58,101 bases of DNA. Origin: Gammaproteobacteria bacterium. GTDB taxonomy: Bacteria > Pseudomonadota > Gammaproteobacteria > Poriferisulfidales > Oxydemutatoraceae. Location: assembly GCA_028817225.1 (NCBI GenBank), contig JAPPQC010000058.1, forward strand, positions 1 to 58,101, given 5' to 3'. Position numbers and translations under genes: made by a program. Shown here piece after piece: positions 24,681 to 33,266 of this stretch (within the stretch, counting starts at the first letter, position 1; each line of letters starts with the position of its first letter). Below the pieces are notes generated by a model that saw only the letters and a list, made by a program, of their open reading frames with translations, was not told where the DNA came from and searched no databases.

Positions 24681-26345
24681 ATGGCGCCTGAACAACAAGC
24701 TTTGCGGCCACGCCCGGTAGCGGGCGTGGCCGCTGACACCGAGCATATCGATGCTCTGCGACCACGCCCGGTGGCGGGCGTGGTCGCTAACACTGAGCAT
24801 ACCGATGCTCTGCGGGCACGCCCGGTAGCGGGCGTGCCCGCTAACACTGAGCATACCACTACCGCTGATGATGGCAAGGTATTACTGCGGGAGCGTCTCA
24901 TCGCGGGTGTGGATCGTTGTGTGAAGTGTGGCTTGTGCCTGCCGCATTGTCCGACTTATCTGGCGACGCGCAACGAGGCTGATTCGCCGCGCGGGCGGCT
25001 GTCGTTGATGGCGGCGCTGGCGCAAAACCAACTGCGCGCCGACGCGGTGCTGACAACGCATCTGGACCAGTGCCTGCACTGCCTGCGCTGCCAGCGCGCG
25101 TGCCCTGCCGAGGTTGCCTACGCCGGTTTGATTGACGGCGCGAAAGAGTTGCTGCGCGCGGAAAAGGCGCTGCCGGCGCCGCCGTGGTGGTTGCGGTGGC
25201 TGCTTGACCATGCGTTGTTGCGCCGCACTGTCGCGGTGCTTGTCAACCTGTGGCAGCGCAGCGGCGGCGCGAAACTGCCCGTGTTGCCTGAATACACCGC
25301 AATGTTGCCGCAGGCGGCAGGGCGTGCGCGCCAACTTGACGGCGGCAGGCTGCCGCAAACGCCGACACACGAGCACACACGCCAGGATGATGGGCATGGC
25401 TTTGCCAGCGGCGAACTGCCACAAGCGCCGGCGCGCAAGCGCACGCCGCAGGCCGATGTGCAAGACGGCGGGCGCGGCGAGGTGCTGCTGTTCACCGGTT
25501 GTGTTGCCGAGATAACCGACCAGGTAACACTCAATGATGCACAACAACTGCTGCAAGCGGCGGGCTTTGCTGTGCGTCTGCCGGAGGGACGAACCTGCTG
25601 CGGCGCACTCGACCAGCACGCGGGCGACCCGCGCCGCGCACAACGCTTCAGGGAACAAAACCTGAAAGCGTTTGAAGGAACGACGCCGATTGTCTCATGC
25701 GCCAGCGGCTGCGGCGCACAATGGCGCGGCTACGGCGGCGATGCATCACGGCGGCATTTCGACATTCTTGATTTTCTGTGCGGAGACGGGCAGCAAGCGC
25801 CGCAAGATGAACTTCCGGCGCAAGGCCCGCTTTCGTCATCAGACTCTCTGCACAAGGCCGGGCAAAACGCACCGCAAGGTGAACTTCCGGCGCAAGGCCC
25901 GCTTTCGTCGCCGGACTCTCTGCACGAGAACGGGCAAGACGCCCTGCAAGGGCTTGCCTTTGCGCCGTTGGCGGCGGCGCAGACGGTGGCGTTGCACATG
26001 CCGTGCACGCAGATTGGCGCGTCCGGGCGGGTTTCGGCGGCGAAGGCGCTGCTGGCGCGGATTCCGGGGCTGGATCTGGCGGATTTGCCCGACCGCACGG
26101 GCTGCTGCGGCGCCGCGGGGCTGCATCTGCTGCGGCAATCCGGCATGGGCGGGCGGCTGATTGCGGATAAAATAGGGGCATTGGAGGCAATGAATGTGAA
26201 AACACTTCTGACAACCAATGTCGGCTGCGCGATGCACTTCCGCCGCGCCCTGCACGCAAAGGGCCTGGCGGTTTCGGTGATGCACCCGGTCTCGCTGCTG
26301 CGCCGGCAACTGGCGCGTGCGGCGAACACGGAGAACAACCAATGA
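24681..26345 (+). CDS. GlcF-like (Fe-S)-binding oxidoreductase subunit with repeat insertions
   Basis: Resembles the iron-sulfur subunit of glycolate oxidase. It has two 4Fe-4S ferredoxin motifs (CVKCGLCLPHCPTY and CLHCLRCQRACPAEV) and two CCG domains (GRTCCGALDQHAG and RTGCCGAAGLHLL). At about 554 residues it is some 150 longer than usual. The excess is an N-terminal triple repeat of 18 residues (LRPRPVAGVxAxTEHxDA), a Gln/Pro-rich linker (about 210-260) and two 24-residue units PQxELPAQGPLSSxDSLHxx. GGGGAA precedes the ATG at 24681; a GTG just before the first Cys motif is an alternative start. The end overlaps coq7 by 4 bases (ATGA). Confidence 0.78.
   Translation: MAPEQQALRPRPVAGVAADTEHIDALRPRPVAGVVANTEHTDALRARPVAGVPANTEHTTTADDGKVLLRERLIAGVDRCVKCGLCLPHCPTYLATRNEADSPRGRLSLMAALAQNQLRADAVLTTHLDQCLHCLRCQRACPAEVAYAGLIDGAKELLRAEKALPAPPWWLRWLLDHALLRRTVAVLVNLWQRSGGAKLPVLPEYTAMLPQAAGRARQLDGGRLPQTPTHEHTRQDDGHGFASGELPQAPARKRTPQADVQDGGRGEVLLFTGCVAEITDQVTLNDAQQLLQAAGFAVRLPEGRTCCGALDQHAGDPRRAQRFREQNLKAFEGTTPIVSCASGCGAQWRGYGGDASRRHFDILDFLCGDGQQAPQDELPAQGPLSSSDSLHKAGQNAPQGELPAQGPLSSPDSLHENGQDALQGLAFAPLAAAQTVALHMPCTQIGASGRVSAAKALLARIPGLDLADLPDRTGCCGAAGLHLLRQSGMGGRLIADKIGALEAMNVKTLLTTNVGCAMHFRRALHAKGLAVSVMHPVSLLRRQLARAANTENNQ
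24704..24841. repeat. Three 54-bp hairpin repeats with compensatory changes
   Basis: Hairpins at 24704-24733, 24758-24787 and 24812-24841 each have a perfect 13-bp stem and a GTAG or GTGG loop. Stem arms start GCGGCCACGCCCG, GCGACCACGCCCG and GCGGGCACGCCCG; every arm difference is matched by a complementary change in the partner arm. Unit length is 54 bp (18 codons), in frame with the GlcF-like gene. Confidence 0.9.
25801..25944 (+). repeat. Two 72-bp in-frame tandem repeats inside the GlcF-like gene
   Basis: Units at 25801-25872 and 25873-25944 share long identical blocks (for example AACTTCCGGCGCAAGGCCCG) and encode two 24-residue copies of PQxELPAQGPLSSxDSLHxxGQxA, lying between the first CCG domain and the HMPCTQ segment. 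Confidence 0.85.
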
Positions 26346-26974
26346 ACGGCCTGCTCGACCGCCTGATTGAGGGCCTGGACGAAACGCTGCGCACGCTGAC
26401 CGGCACCGCTGTTGCGAGTGAGCGGGCCAATCCCGCCGACGGTGTTGAGGAAGTCGCGCTGAGCGACGAGGAACGAAAACTCTCGGTGCGGCTGATGCGC
26501 GTCAACCACGCCGGCGAGATTGCGGCGCAGGGGCTGTATCACGGGCAGGCGTTTTTTGCGCTCGGCGACGACATGCGCGAGCGGATGCTGAAAAACGCGC
26601 ACGAGGAAGCCGACCACCTGTACTGGTGCCGCCGCCGCATTGAACAGTTGGGCGGGCGCACCAGTCTGCTGGCGCCGTTCTGGTATGCCGGTTCGTTCGC
26701 CATCGGCATGGGCGCCGGGCTGTTTGGCGACAAGTGGAATCTCGGCTTTGTCAAGGAAACCGAGGAGCAGGTTGTGGAGCACCTGGAGTCGCACCTTGAA
26801 CGCGCGCCGGGCAACGACAAGCCGACGCTGGCGATTATCGAACAGATCAAGCGCGACGAAGCCGAACACGCGCGCGACGCCGAACGCGCCGGCGCCGACG
26901 ACCTGCCGGAATGCGCGCGCCGGGCCATGCGCCTCAGCGCCAAGGTGATGACAACCGGCGCCTGGTGGGTGTGA
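26342..26974 (+). CDS. coq7: 2-polyprenyl-3-methyl-6-methoxy-1,4-benzoquinone monooxygenase (Coq7)
   Basis: Di-iron hydroxylase of ubiquinone synthesis, functionally equivalent to UbiF. The 210 residues carry the family iron ligands: Glu in RVNHAGEIAAQGLY, ExxH in EEADHLYW, Glu and ExxH in EEQVVEHLESHL and DEAEHARDAE near the C-terminus. The ATG overlaps the stop of the GlcF-like gene (ATGA), so the two are translationally coupled. This points to a quinone-using aerobic respiratory metabolism. Two tRNA genes follow on the same strand. Confidence 0.95.
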   Translation: MNGLLDRLIEGLDETLRTLTGTAVASERANPADGVEEVALSDEERKLSVRLMRVNHAGEIAAQGLYHGQAFFALGDDMRERMLKNAHEEADHLYWCRRRIEQLGGRTSLLAPFWYAGSFAIGMGAGLFGDKWNLGFVKETEEQVVEHLESHLERAPGNDKPTLAIIEQIKRDEAEHARDAERAGADDLPECARRAMRLSAKVMTTGAWWV

Positions 26975-26993
26975 TAAGGTACAGTGCGCGGTT

Positions 26994-27071
<78 letters not shown>

Positions 27072-27091
27072 TCTTTTCCGGCACCGCCGAT

Positions 27092-27165
<74 letters not shown>

Positions 27166-27239
27166 CACCTTTTCAATGCACACCGCGCCGTCAGTGGCGG
27201 ACGTGAACGCCGCCCGGCGCGGCGCCGGCAGCCGCGCTA

Positions 27240-28802
27240 TCAACGCGCGCGCACAAACTCCGCCAGTTTTACCCGCAACGCCGCCAGCACCAGCCAGTAG
27301 ATTGCGGCGCCGAGTGCGACCAGGCCGGTCAGCGTCAGCGCGCGGCGAATCACCGTCCAGTCGGCCCAGCCTGCGAGCGGCGGAATCAGCACGAACAGCA
27401 CGGCGCCCATCACCAGCGTTGCGGCGACAACTTTTGCCAACAGGCGGCGGGTGCGGCGGCGGATGCGGTACACCTCGTCGCGCTTCAGGGCGCGGTAAAG
27501 CAGCGCCGCGTTGAGGTAGGCGGCGGCGCTGGTGGCGATGGCGAGCGCGGTGTGCGACGCCGGCGTTTCGGAATACTCCCACGCGACGACGAACACCACA
27601 TTCAGCACCATGTTGGTCACCATTGCGGCGACGGCGATGCGCATCGGGCGTCCGGGCTGCTGGCGCGCGTAGAAACCGCCGGCCAGTATCTTGACCAGCA
27701 TGAACGCCGGCAGCCCGGCGGCGTAGGCGATGAGGCTGAAGCGCGCCATCTGCGTGTCATGCAGCGTGAACTCGCGGTATTGAATGAGCGAGACCAGGAT
27801 GGGGCCGGCCAGCAGCATCAGCCCGGCGAGGCACGGCAGCGCCAGCAGCAGCACGCCGCGCACGCCCCAGTCGAGGGTTTCGCGGAAGCGGTCGGGGTCG
27901 GCGGCGGCGTGGTGTTTTGACAGGCCGGGCAGCAGCACCGTGCCGATGGCGATGCCGAACAGCGCCAGCGGCAACTCAACGAAGCGGTCGGACAGATACA
28001 GCCAACTGATGCTGCCGGTTACCAGGAACGACGCGATCAGCGTGTCAAACAGCAGGTTGATTTGCATGACGCCGGAGCTCAGCACCGCCGGCGTCATCAG
28101 CCGCGCGATGCGGCGCACGCCGGGGTGGCGGAAGCCGAGGCGCGGACGCACGACGATGCCGATGCGCTTGAGCCACGCCAGTTGAAACGCCAGTTGAACA
28201 ACGCCGCCGAACAGCACGCCCCAGGCCAGCGCCGTGATGGGCTGTTCCATCAGCGGCGCGAGCCACAGCGCCGCCGCAATCATGGACAGGTTCAGCAGCA
28301 CCGGCGTGAACGCGGGCGCGCCGAAACGCCCGTAACTGTTGAGAATGCCCGACGCCAGCGCCGTCAGCGAGATGAACAGCAAATACGGGAAGGTGATGCG
28401 CAACAGTTGCGACGCCATATTGAAGCGGTCGTTCTCGCCGACGAAGCCGGGCGCGAAAATAAAAATCAGCACCGGCGCCAGCAGCACGCCGACGGCGGTG
28501 ACGCCGAGCAGCAACGCGGCAAGCGTGCCGGCGACGCGGTCGGCGAGTTGGTGCGCTTCGCCTGCGCCGCGCCGCGTTCTGTATTCCTGAAAGACCGGCA
28601 CAAACGCCTGCGACAGCGCGCCTTCGCCGAACAGGCGGCGCAGAAAGTTGGGCAGGCGGAAGGCGACGAGAAAGGCGTCGGTGGCGCCGCCGGCGCCGAA
28701 GGCGATGAAGATGGCGGCGTCGCGCACATAACCGAGAATGCGCGACAGAAAGGTGATGGCGCTGAAAACGGCGCTGGATTTGAAGAGGGTGGGGGCGGTC
28801 AT
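27240..28802 (-). CDS. murJ: Lipid II flippase MurJ
   Basis: Polytopic inner-membrane protein of the MviN/MurJ family that flips the peptidoglycan precursor lipid II. The 520 residues form about 14 membrane helices. The N-terminus FKSSAVFSAITFLSRILGYVRDAAI and FRLPNFLRRLFGEGALSQAFVPVF are diagnostic. Conserved features include the FGEGA loop and DLPLALFGIAIGTVLLPGLS-type segment (here VELPLALFGIAIGTVLLPGL). It converges on the tRNA genes. No neighbouring ribF or rpsT is present, unlike in many relatives. Confidence 0.95.
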   Translation of the reverse strand: MTAPTLFKSSAVFSAITFLSRILGYVRDAAIFIAFGAGGATDAFLVAFRLPNFLRRLFGEGALSQAFVPVFQEYRTRRGAGEAHQLADRVAGTLAALLLGVTAVGVLLAPVLIFIFAPGFVGENDRFNMASQLLRITFPYLLFISLTALASGILNSYGRFGAPAFTPVLLNLSMIAAALWLAPLMEQPITALAWGVLFGGVVQLAFQLAWLKRIGIVVRPRLGFRHPGVRRIARLMTPAVLSSGVMQINLLFDTLIASFLVTGSISWLYLSDRFVELPLALFGIAIGTVLLPGLSKHHAAADPDRFRETLDWGVRGVLLLALPCLAGLMLLAGPILVSLIQYREFTLHDTQMARFSLIAYAAGLPAFMLVKILAGGFYARQQPGRPMRIAVAAMVTNMVLNVVFVVAWEYSETPASHTALAIATSAAAYLNAALLYRALKRDEVYRIRRRTRRLLAKVVAATLVMGAVLFVLIPPLAGWADWTVIRRALTLTGLVALGAAIYWLVLAALRVKLAEFVRAR

Positions 28803-28885
28803 GGCGGGTATTTAACCAGATTGCGGGGGAATGTTCTGCACCCGCGCCGGTACTGTACGATAACCTTATCCACAGGTTGATTGCA

Positions 28886-30388
28886 ATGAACGGCATACTG
28901 ATTTCCGCGCTTCCGCTGATTGTGCTGATGGCCGCCCTGCTGCTGAAAAGAGGCGCGGTGGCAAGCCCCATTGCCGGCGGCGCGGCGGTGCTGGCGGTTG
29001 TTTTCCATGATGCGCGGTTCGCGCTTGACACCGGCGCGCTGCTTTCCGCCGACCTGCCCGTCGTTCTCATCCTGACGCTTTCGGTGGCGCTGGTTGTGGT
29101 GCCGGGGCAGATGTTGAACGCCCTGTTGCAGGCATCCGGCGTTATCGCCGCCATCGGCGCGCGCATCGAGACCATTCCGCTGTCGCGCATGAAAATGGCC
29201 TCAATGATTGTGCTCGGCGTCGCCCCGGCGCTTGAGTCCATGACCGGGTTCGGGGTGTCGCTGTTTTTCACCGTGCCGGTTCTGGTGCAACTCTTCAGCA
29301 TGAACAAGGCGCTGCTGCTGTCGCTGCTGAGCATGAACATCATGCCGTGGGGCACGCTTGCGCTCGCCACCCAGGTTGGCGCGCAACTGTCCGGCACGCC
29401 GTTTTCGCAGTTGGCCTTCACAACCAGCCTGACCAGTTTTGCGGTGTTTCCGGTTATCGGGCTGCTGATTTTCGCCGTCTGCCGCGAACCCGGCGACCAG
29501 TGGCGCGTGCTGGCCTGGCCGCTGCTTGCCGGACTGCTGCTGTCGTGCTGCCTGGTGTTCTACAACACGCACGCCGCCGCGGAACTGGCCGGCGTGTATG
29601 CCGGGCTGACCACCGCCGCGCTGATGCTGCTGGCCGAGTTTCTGCGCCGCGGGCCGGGCTTGTTGTCGGCTTTTCTGTCGGCCCGTCCCGCGCTGCTGCG
29701 TTTGTTCGCGCCTTATCTGACGCTTATCGCGCTCATCGGCCTGTCGCGGATTGCGCCGGTGCATGATGCGCTGCAAAACCTGCCCGGTTTTCAGAGCGGC
29801 AATGTGAAACTGTTTGTGTTCGCCAGTCCGGGGGTGTTTATTTTCCTCACCATCGTGCTGATGTGCGCGTGCTCCGGAACCTGGCGCAACCACTCCGGCG
29901 CGCTGCGCGACGGAATCCGGCGCGCGGTGTATCCGGTGACCGCCACCATGCTGTTTCTGGTGTTCGCGCAACTCCACCGCGCCAGCGGCATCTTTGAAGA
30001 CCTGGCCTCGCGGATGGTCGCGCTGAGCGTGCAGGAGATGACCTTCATCGCGCCGCTGCTCGGCATGTTAAGCGGCTATGCGACCGGTTCCAACATCGGC
30101 GGCAACGCGCTTTTCATGGCGCTGCAAAGCGACACGGGACGGCATTTTGAACACGCGATTGCGTTTGCTGCGTTGCAAAACAGCAGCGCGGGCCATGCGG
30201 TGTTTTTGTCGTTGCCGGTTGTTTTGCTGGCGTTGTCGATTGCTGCTGGCAGTGGGCGGGGTGATGGGCGGGGCGGCAGCGGGGATGATGTGCGGGCGCG
30301 TCAAGCGTGGCTGATTCGGCGTGCACTGTTGTGTGCGCCGTTGATTTATGCGGCGCTGGTTGTGGGGTTTTGGGGGGTGGTTGGGTGA
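28886..30388 (+). CDS. Lactate permease family (LctP) transporter
   Basis: A 500-residue protein with 12 or more predicted membrane helices. Segments APALESMTGFGVSLFFTVPV and GYATGSNIGGNALFMALQ correspond to the conserved glycine-rich motifs of LldP/GlcA permeases, which symport L-lactate or glycolate with protons. I start at ATG 28886 rather than the in-frame TTG at 28877. The C-terminus is preceded by a short Gly/Asp-rich linker. Glycolate as a substrate would fit the GlcF-like gene nearby, but this is only suggestive. It is divergent from murJ. Confidence 0.82.
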   Translation: MNGILISALPLIVLMAALLLKRGAVASPIAGGAAVLAVVFHDARFALDTGALLSADLPVVLILTLSVALVVVPGQMLNALLQASGVIAAIGARIETIPLSRMKMASMIVLGVAPALESMTGFGVSLFFTVPVLVQLFSMNKALLLSLLSMNIMPWGTLALATQVGAQLSGTPFSQLAFTTSLTSFAVFPVIGLLIFAVCREPGDQWRVLAWPLLAGLLLSCCLVFYNTHAAAELAGVYAGLTTAALMLLAEFLRRGPGLLSAFLSARPALLRLFAPYLTLIALIGLSRIAPVHDALQNLPGFQSGNVKLFVFASPGVFIFLTIVLMCACSGTWRNHSGALRDGIRRAVYPVTATMLFLVFAQLHRASGIFEDLASRMVALSVQEMTFIAPLLGMLSGYATGSNIGGNALFMALQSDTGRHFEHAIAFAALQNSSAGHAVFLSLPVVLLALSIAAGSGRGDGRGGSGDDVRARQAWLIRRALLCAPLIYAALVVGFWGVVG

Positions 30389-30455
30389 TTGCGGGATTGG
30401 TGGCAGGTGATGGGGGGATTGATTTCGGCGGAGTGCTGCGGCGCGGGTTATTTGT

Positions 30456-30821
30456 TTATGGGTACCTTTGCCGCTTGAAACCGCCGATTGCGGCGGCAAT
30501 GGACGCGAGTGTTTTCGGCGGGCCATACAGGCCGCTGTCATGAATGTCGCGCAGGGCGTCCAGGTCAAGTTCCGCGAGATTCCTGAACACGGAGCGTGTA
30601 ACCTGCTGCCTTGATTTCACGCGGGATACATCCATGCCCTGACTTTCCAGAAAAGCGCGAACATGGGTGACATTGGGCATGAATTTTTTTGCCTCGTAGC
30701 GTTCGGCCATGTCTATGAGGATGGCGCGCTTTTTTTGGTCGTCCAAGTCAAGGGATTTGGCGACGGCGATTGCATCGCGCCGGGTTCGCGGTTTCAGCTT
30801 GTTAGATTTGTTTGTTTTCAT
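30456..30821 (-). CDS. Hypothetical 121-residue protein
   Basis: Not recognised. Small, basic and helical, no signal peptide; begins MKTNKSNKLKPRTRRDA and contains RAILIDMAERYEAKKFMPNV and LDALRDIHDSGLYGPPKTLAS. A 52-bp stretch covering DALRDIHDSGLYGPPKT recurs at 33166-33218 with 46 of 52 bases identical, so either a paralogue once lay there or the segment was duplicated. It could be a DNA-binding or regulatory protein by charge, but there is no motif evidence. Confidence 0.55.
   Translation of the reverse strand: MKTNKSNKLKPRTRRDAIAVAKSLDLDDQKKRAILIDMAERYEAKKFMPNVTHVRAFLESQGMDVSRVKSRQQVTRSVFRNLAELDLDALRDIHDSGLYGPPKTLASIAAAIGGFKRQRYP
30509..30560 (-). repeat. 52-bp repeat, left copy (inside the 121-residue gene)
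   Basis: Matches 33166-33218 at 46 of 52 bases in the same orientation. The two copies bracket the RelA/SpoT-domain gene and the secreted-protein gene. Confidence 0.75.
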
Positions 30822-30981
30822 GGCCTGATTATACTGACGGAATTACCGGAAATACTTACTTTCCGACGAACGGTAAAAAGGTTGCAGGTTCAGGCTTGGG
30901 GGGCGGCAGAGCAGATAGGACATCTCTACTCTGGGCTTACAGGGGCGAAAATCTGGTATCGAGGCTCTTAAGCAAGTGGCG

Positions 30982-30987
30982 TATAAT
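30982..30987 (+). promoter_or_regulatory. Perfect -10 element upstream of the RelA/SpoT-domain gene
   Basis: TATAAT lies 40 bases before the chosen ATG. No good -35 hexamer is seen at the standard distance. Its position favours the start at 31027 over the upstream GTG at 30976. Confidence 0.45.
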
Positions 30988-31026
30988 GTTGCATATTGTG
31001 CGAAACCAATCTACCACCAATGGATA

Positions 31027-32295
31027 ATGAATAAATTAAGTAAAATCTACAGAAGTAAGGAACCAGCACTTCTTTGTGCAGAGAAGCGGTTAAAATCCAT
31101 TCTTAAATCGGTCGTTAATGAGATCGAAGATAAGCGCCTGGTACGCGCTACAGTAACTGAAGTGCGAAGAAAGCGTTCTAAAAGCATTCAACAAAAGGCC
31201 AAGAAGGAAGGATGGGATACAAGTGAGGCATTGTCACTTTGTAAGGACCTCGTCGGAGGACGAGTGGTCTGCAATAATATTGAGGATGTTCGTCGATTTG
31301 CAGAATTGCTTAAAGGAAAACTCTGTGACGACTATGGTGTGAAAGATTATATGGATAAGCCCCATGAGAATGGTTATAGGGCACTCCATATCAATTGGTG
31401 GATGGATGTCGGGGAGTCTCTTTCCCCAGATATTGTTTCTTGCGAGGTGCAAATCCGTACTCGCCTGCAGGATGCATGGGCAGAACTCTCGCACGATGAT
31501 ACCTACAAGCAGGCACATCTTCTTCCTGATGGCCTTCGTGCCCGAACCAAAGACCTCGCTGAGATTCTGGCAGCCGCCGATAGGATTGCCAGTGATATTC
31601 GGTTGGATGTAACGAAGAAAGTCGCCCCTCCCAAAGACTGTCCCGACATGAGCCAAGTTTCGGATGAGGGTTTGGCATATTGTTTCAAGGAGGTATTTGG
31701 CAAATCGCCGTACGACTATGCCATCAGGATGGCTCACAATTTATGCGGTCGGCTACAGATTACCACGCTCAAAGATTTCCTGGATGTTCTTAATCAGGAA
31801 AAATTTCGAGGTGAAATTAATACAGCTTACCGGTCTATCATCAATGCCAGCATTGAAAACGAAATGATTTTTCTTGCGGCGCTGCACGCGGCCGCAAAAG
31901 ATGAAGCGGCGGCTATCCGTTGGGTGCGTAAAAAAGCACACCAAGAGCGACGCGAAATAGAGCAGATTGCCATACACGAGGCGTTAAGCAGTCTGCCAGC
32001 CACATGTGAAGAATTCATTACAAGTTTGGAAAGTCCGCATGGTGAAGCGGAAGCTAATATCGAAGAGTGGGCTGAAACCTTTGGGGCAATGAAAGAGTGC
32101 TTCTGCGGCAATCAAATTGTTCAACCAGATACGTTCGCGGAGGCCGCGATGAATCACTATAGAATTTCTGAAGAAGACGAAGTTGATGTCCGTGAGCGAA
32201 TTGAATCTGCCGTACATGGGTCTGGTGTCGATATTGGTAATTGGGATGAGGATGGGACGCTGTGCGCATTTCACCGCAATTGGAGGCATGAATAA
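31027..32295 (+). CDS. RelA/SpoT-domain nucleotide pyrophosphokinase with C-terminal extension
   Basis: The 422-residue protein has a RelA/SpoT synthetase domain: DLVGGRVV (about 74-81), NGYRALHI (115-122), EVQIRTRLQDAWAELSH (140-156). No HD hydrolase domain precedes it, and TGS/ACT domains are absent. The last 200 or so residues are an unrecognised helical domain with Glu-rich stretches. Proteins with a lone synthetase domain make (p)ppGpp or related alarmones, and some (toxSAS) are toxins making ppApp or pyrophosphorylating tRNA. Which applies here cannot be told. The AT-rich composition suggests acquisition. Start at ATG 31027, downstream of a TATAAT. Confidence 0.8.
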   Translation: MNKLSKIYRSKEPALLCAEKRLKSILKSVVNEIEDKRLVRATVTEVRRKRSKSIQQKAKKEGWDTSEALSLCKDLVGGRVVCNNIEDVRRFAELLKGKLCDDYGVKDYMDKPHENGYRALHINWWMDVGESLSPDIVSCEVQIRTRLQDAWAELSHDDTYKQAHLLPDGLRARTKDLAEILAAADRIASDIRLDVTKKVAPPKDCPDMSQVSDEGLAYCFKEVFGKSPYDYAIRMAHNLCGRLQITTLKDFLDVLNQEKFRGEINTAYRSIINASIENEMIFLAALHAAAKDEAAAIRWVRKKAHQERREIEQIAIHEALSSLPATCEEFITSLESPHGEAEANIEEWAETFGAMKECFCGNQIVQPDTFAEAAMNHYRISEEDEVDVRERIESAVHGSGVDIGNWDEDGTLCAFHRNWRHE

Positions 32296-32393
32296 TAAGT
32301 TCGGTAGCCAGCGCAAAATCAGGTATTATTCGGCATCAAGCCAACTGCTACACTTGTAAGTTGAATCCGCGAAAACTATTGAGGACCAATAAC

Positions 32394-33047
32394 ATGAACA
32401 AATTATTTTTCAGAGTGACTTTTACTGCTTTGCTTGTTGTGGCAGCGCTATATGGGACGGCACCTTCGGCAAAAGCCCAGTCTGGCCCTGGGCCGAAGTT
32501 TCCCTCGCCTGAAGGGCTGGAGCTTGAGCTTCCTTCAAAAGCCCGGTCCGGTTTCGGTGCGGTTGCTGATTTAACGCCGTTCCCGTTCCCGGAGCTTCTT
32601 ACGCCAAAAGCCCAGTCCGGTTCCGGGCTGAAGTCCGGCTCCGGGCTGGAGATTGATAATCCTAGGAAGGTGGAAGTTGCAGTTCTGATTGAATCCTTGG
32701 ACGATGACGCTAAGGAAGCGGGGCTAAGCGAGAGTTTAATTCTGGCAAAAGTGAATCTTCGCCTTCGGCAGAATGGGTTGACTCCAGTCAATAGAGAGAA
32801 AGAGAGAGAACAAGAGGGCTTTTTACATGTCAATATAGCGGTAGTGAACAATGCCTGGTATATGAGTGTGTTTTTCTATCGTATAGTATTTTATTATTCA
32901 AATAATCAACTTATTACAAAGTTGGCGCCCACTTGGGTTAAAGAGTCAATGAGAACTTTTGGGAGAGATGCAAATTTTATCTTGAATAAATTGGAAAATC
33001 ATATTGATGTATTCATTGACGCTTATCTTAACGCAAATAATCTTTAG
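32394..33047 (+). CDS. Secreted or periplasmic hypothetical protein
   Basis: Not recognised. The 217 residues start with a signal peptide (MNKLFFRVTFTALLVVAALY, cut near AKA-QS). A Ser/Gly/Pro-rich segment follows, with three to four imperfect copies of KA(Q/R)SGxGxK, then a helical-plus-strand domain (VAVLIESLDDDAKEAGLSES onward, with HVNIAVVNNAWYMSVFFYRI). GAGGA lies 8 bases before the ATG at 32394. It follows the RelA/SpoT gene on the same strand after 98 bp. Secretion argues against a simple antitoxin role. Confidence 0.65.
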   Translation: MNKLFFRVTFTALLVVAALYGTAPSAKAQSGPGPKFPSPEGLELELPSKARSGFGAVADLTPFPFPELLTPKAQSGSGLKSGSGLEIDNPRKVEVAVLIESLDDDAKEAGLSESLILAKVNLRLRQNGLTPVNREKEREQEGFLHVNIAVVNNAWYMSVFFYRIVFYYSNNQLITKLAPTWVKESMRTFGRDANFILNKLENHIDVFIDAYLNANNL

Positions 33048-33118
33048 CGCCCCATGAATTGACTTTAGAGATAATCAGCGGCAGCTCCAAGCAAGAGAAG
33101 TGAAAATGGGATACCTGA

Positions 33119-33221
33119 CTACTGCCAAAACTCCACGGCATCGGCCCCAAACCCTAGAAAAAATCGTGTTTTCGGCGGGTCGTACAGGCTGCTGTCCTGA
33201 AGGTCGCGCAGAGCGTCTATT
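33119..33221 (-). pseudogene. Remnant resembling the 121-residue protein gene
   Basis: The minus-strand frame reads IDALRDLQDSSLYDPPKT before diverging and stopping, against DALRDIHDSGLYGPPKT in the gene at 30456-30821. There is no start or upstream coding sequence. It is either a decayed paralogue or one arm of a duplication around the RelA/SpoT block. The rest of 33048-33266 shows nothing recognisable. Confidence 0.6.
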
Positions 33222-33266
33222 TTTATCCTTTGCGAAATCGCACTCATAAGTTGAATTCACGTTGCC

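Noticed and set aside
24663..24854. N-terminal extension of the asparaginase-like gene through the hairpin repeats
   Set aside because: The family N-terminus MKIIILATGGTF begins at 24662; the extension is only the reverse reading of the hairpin units.
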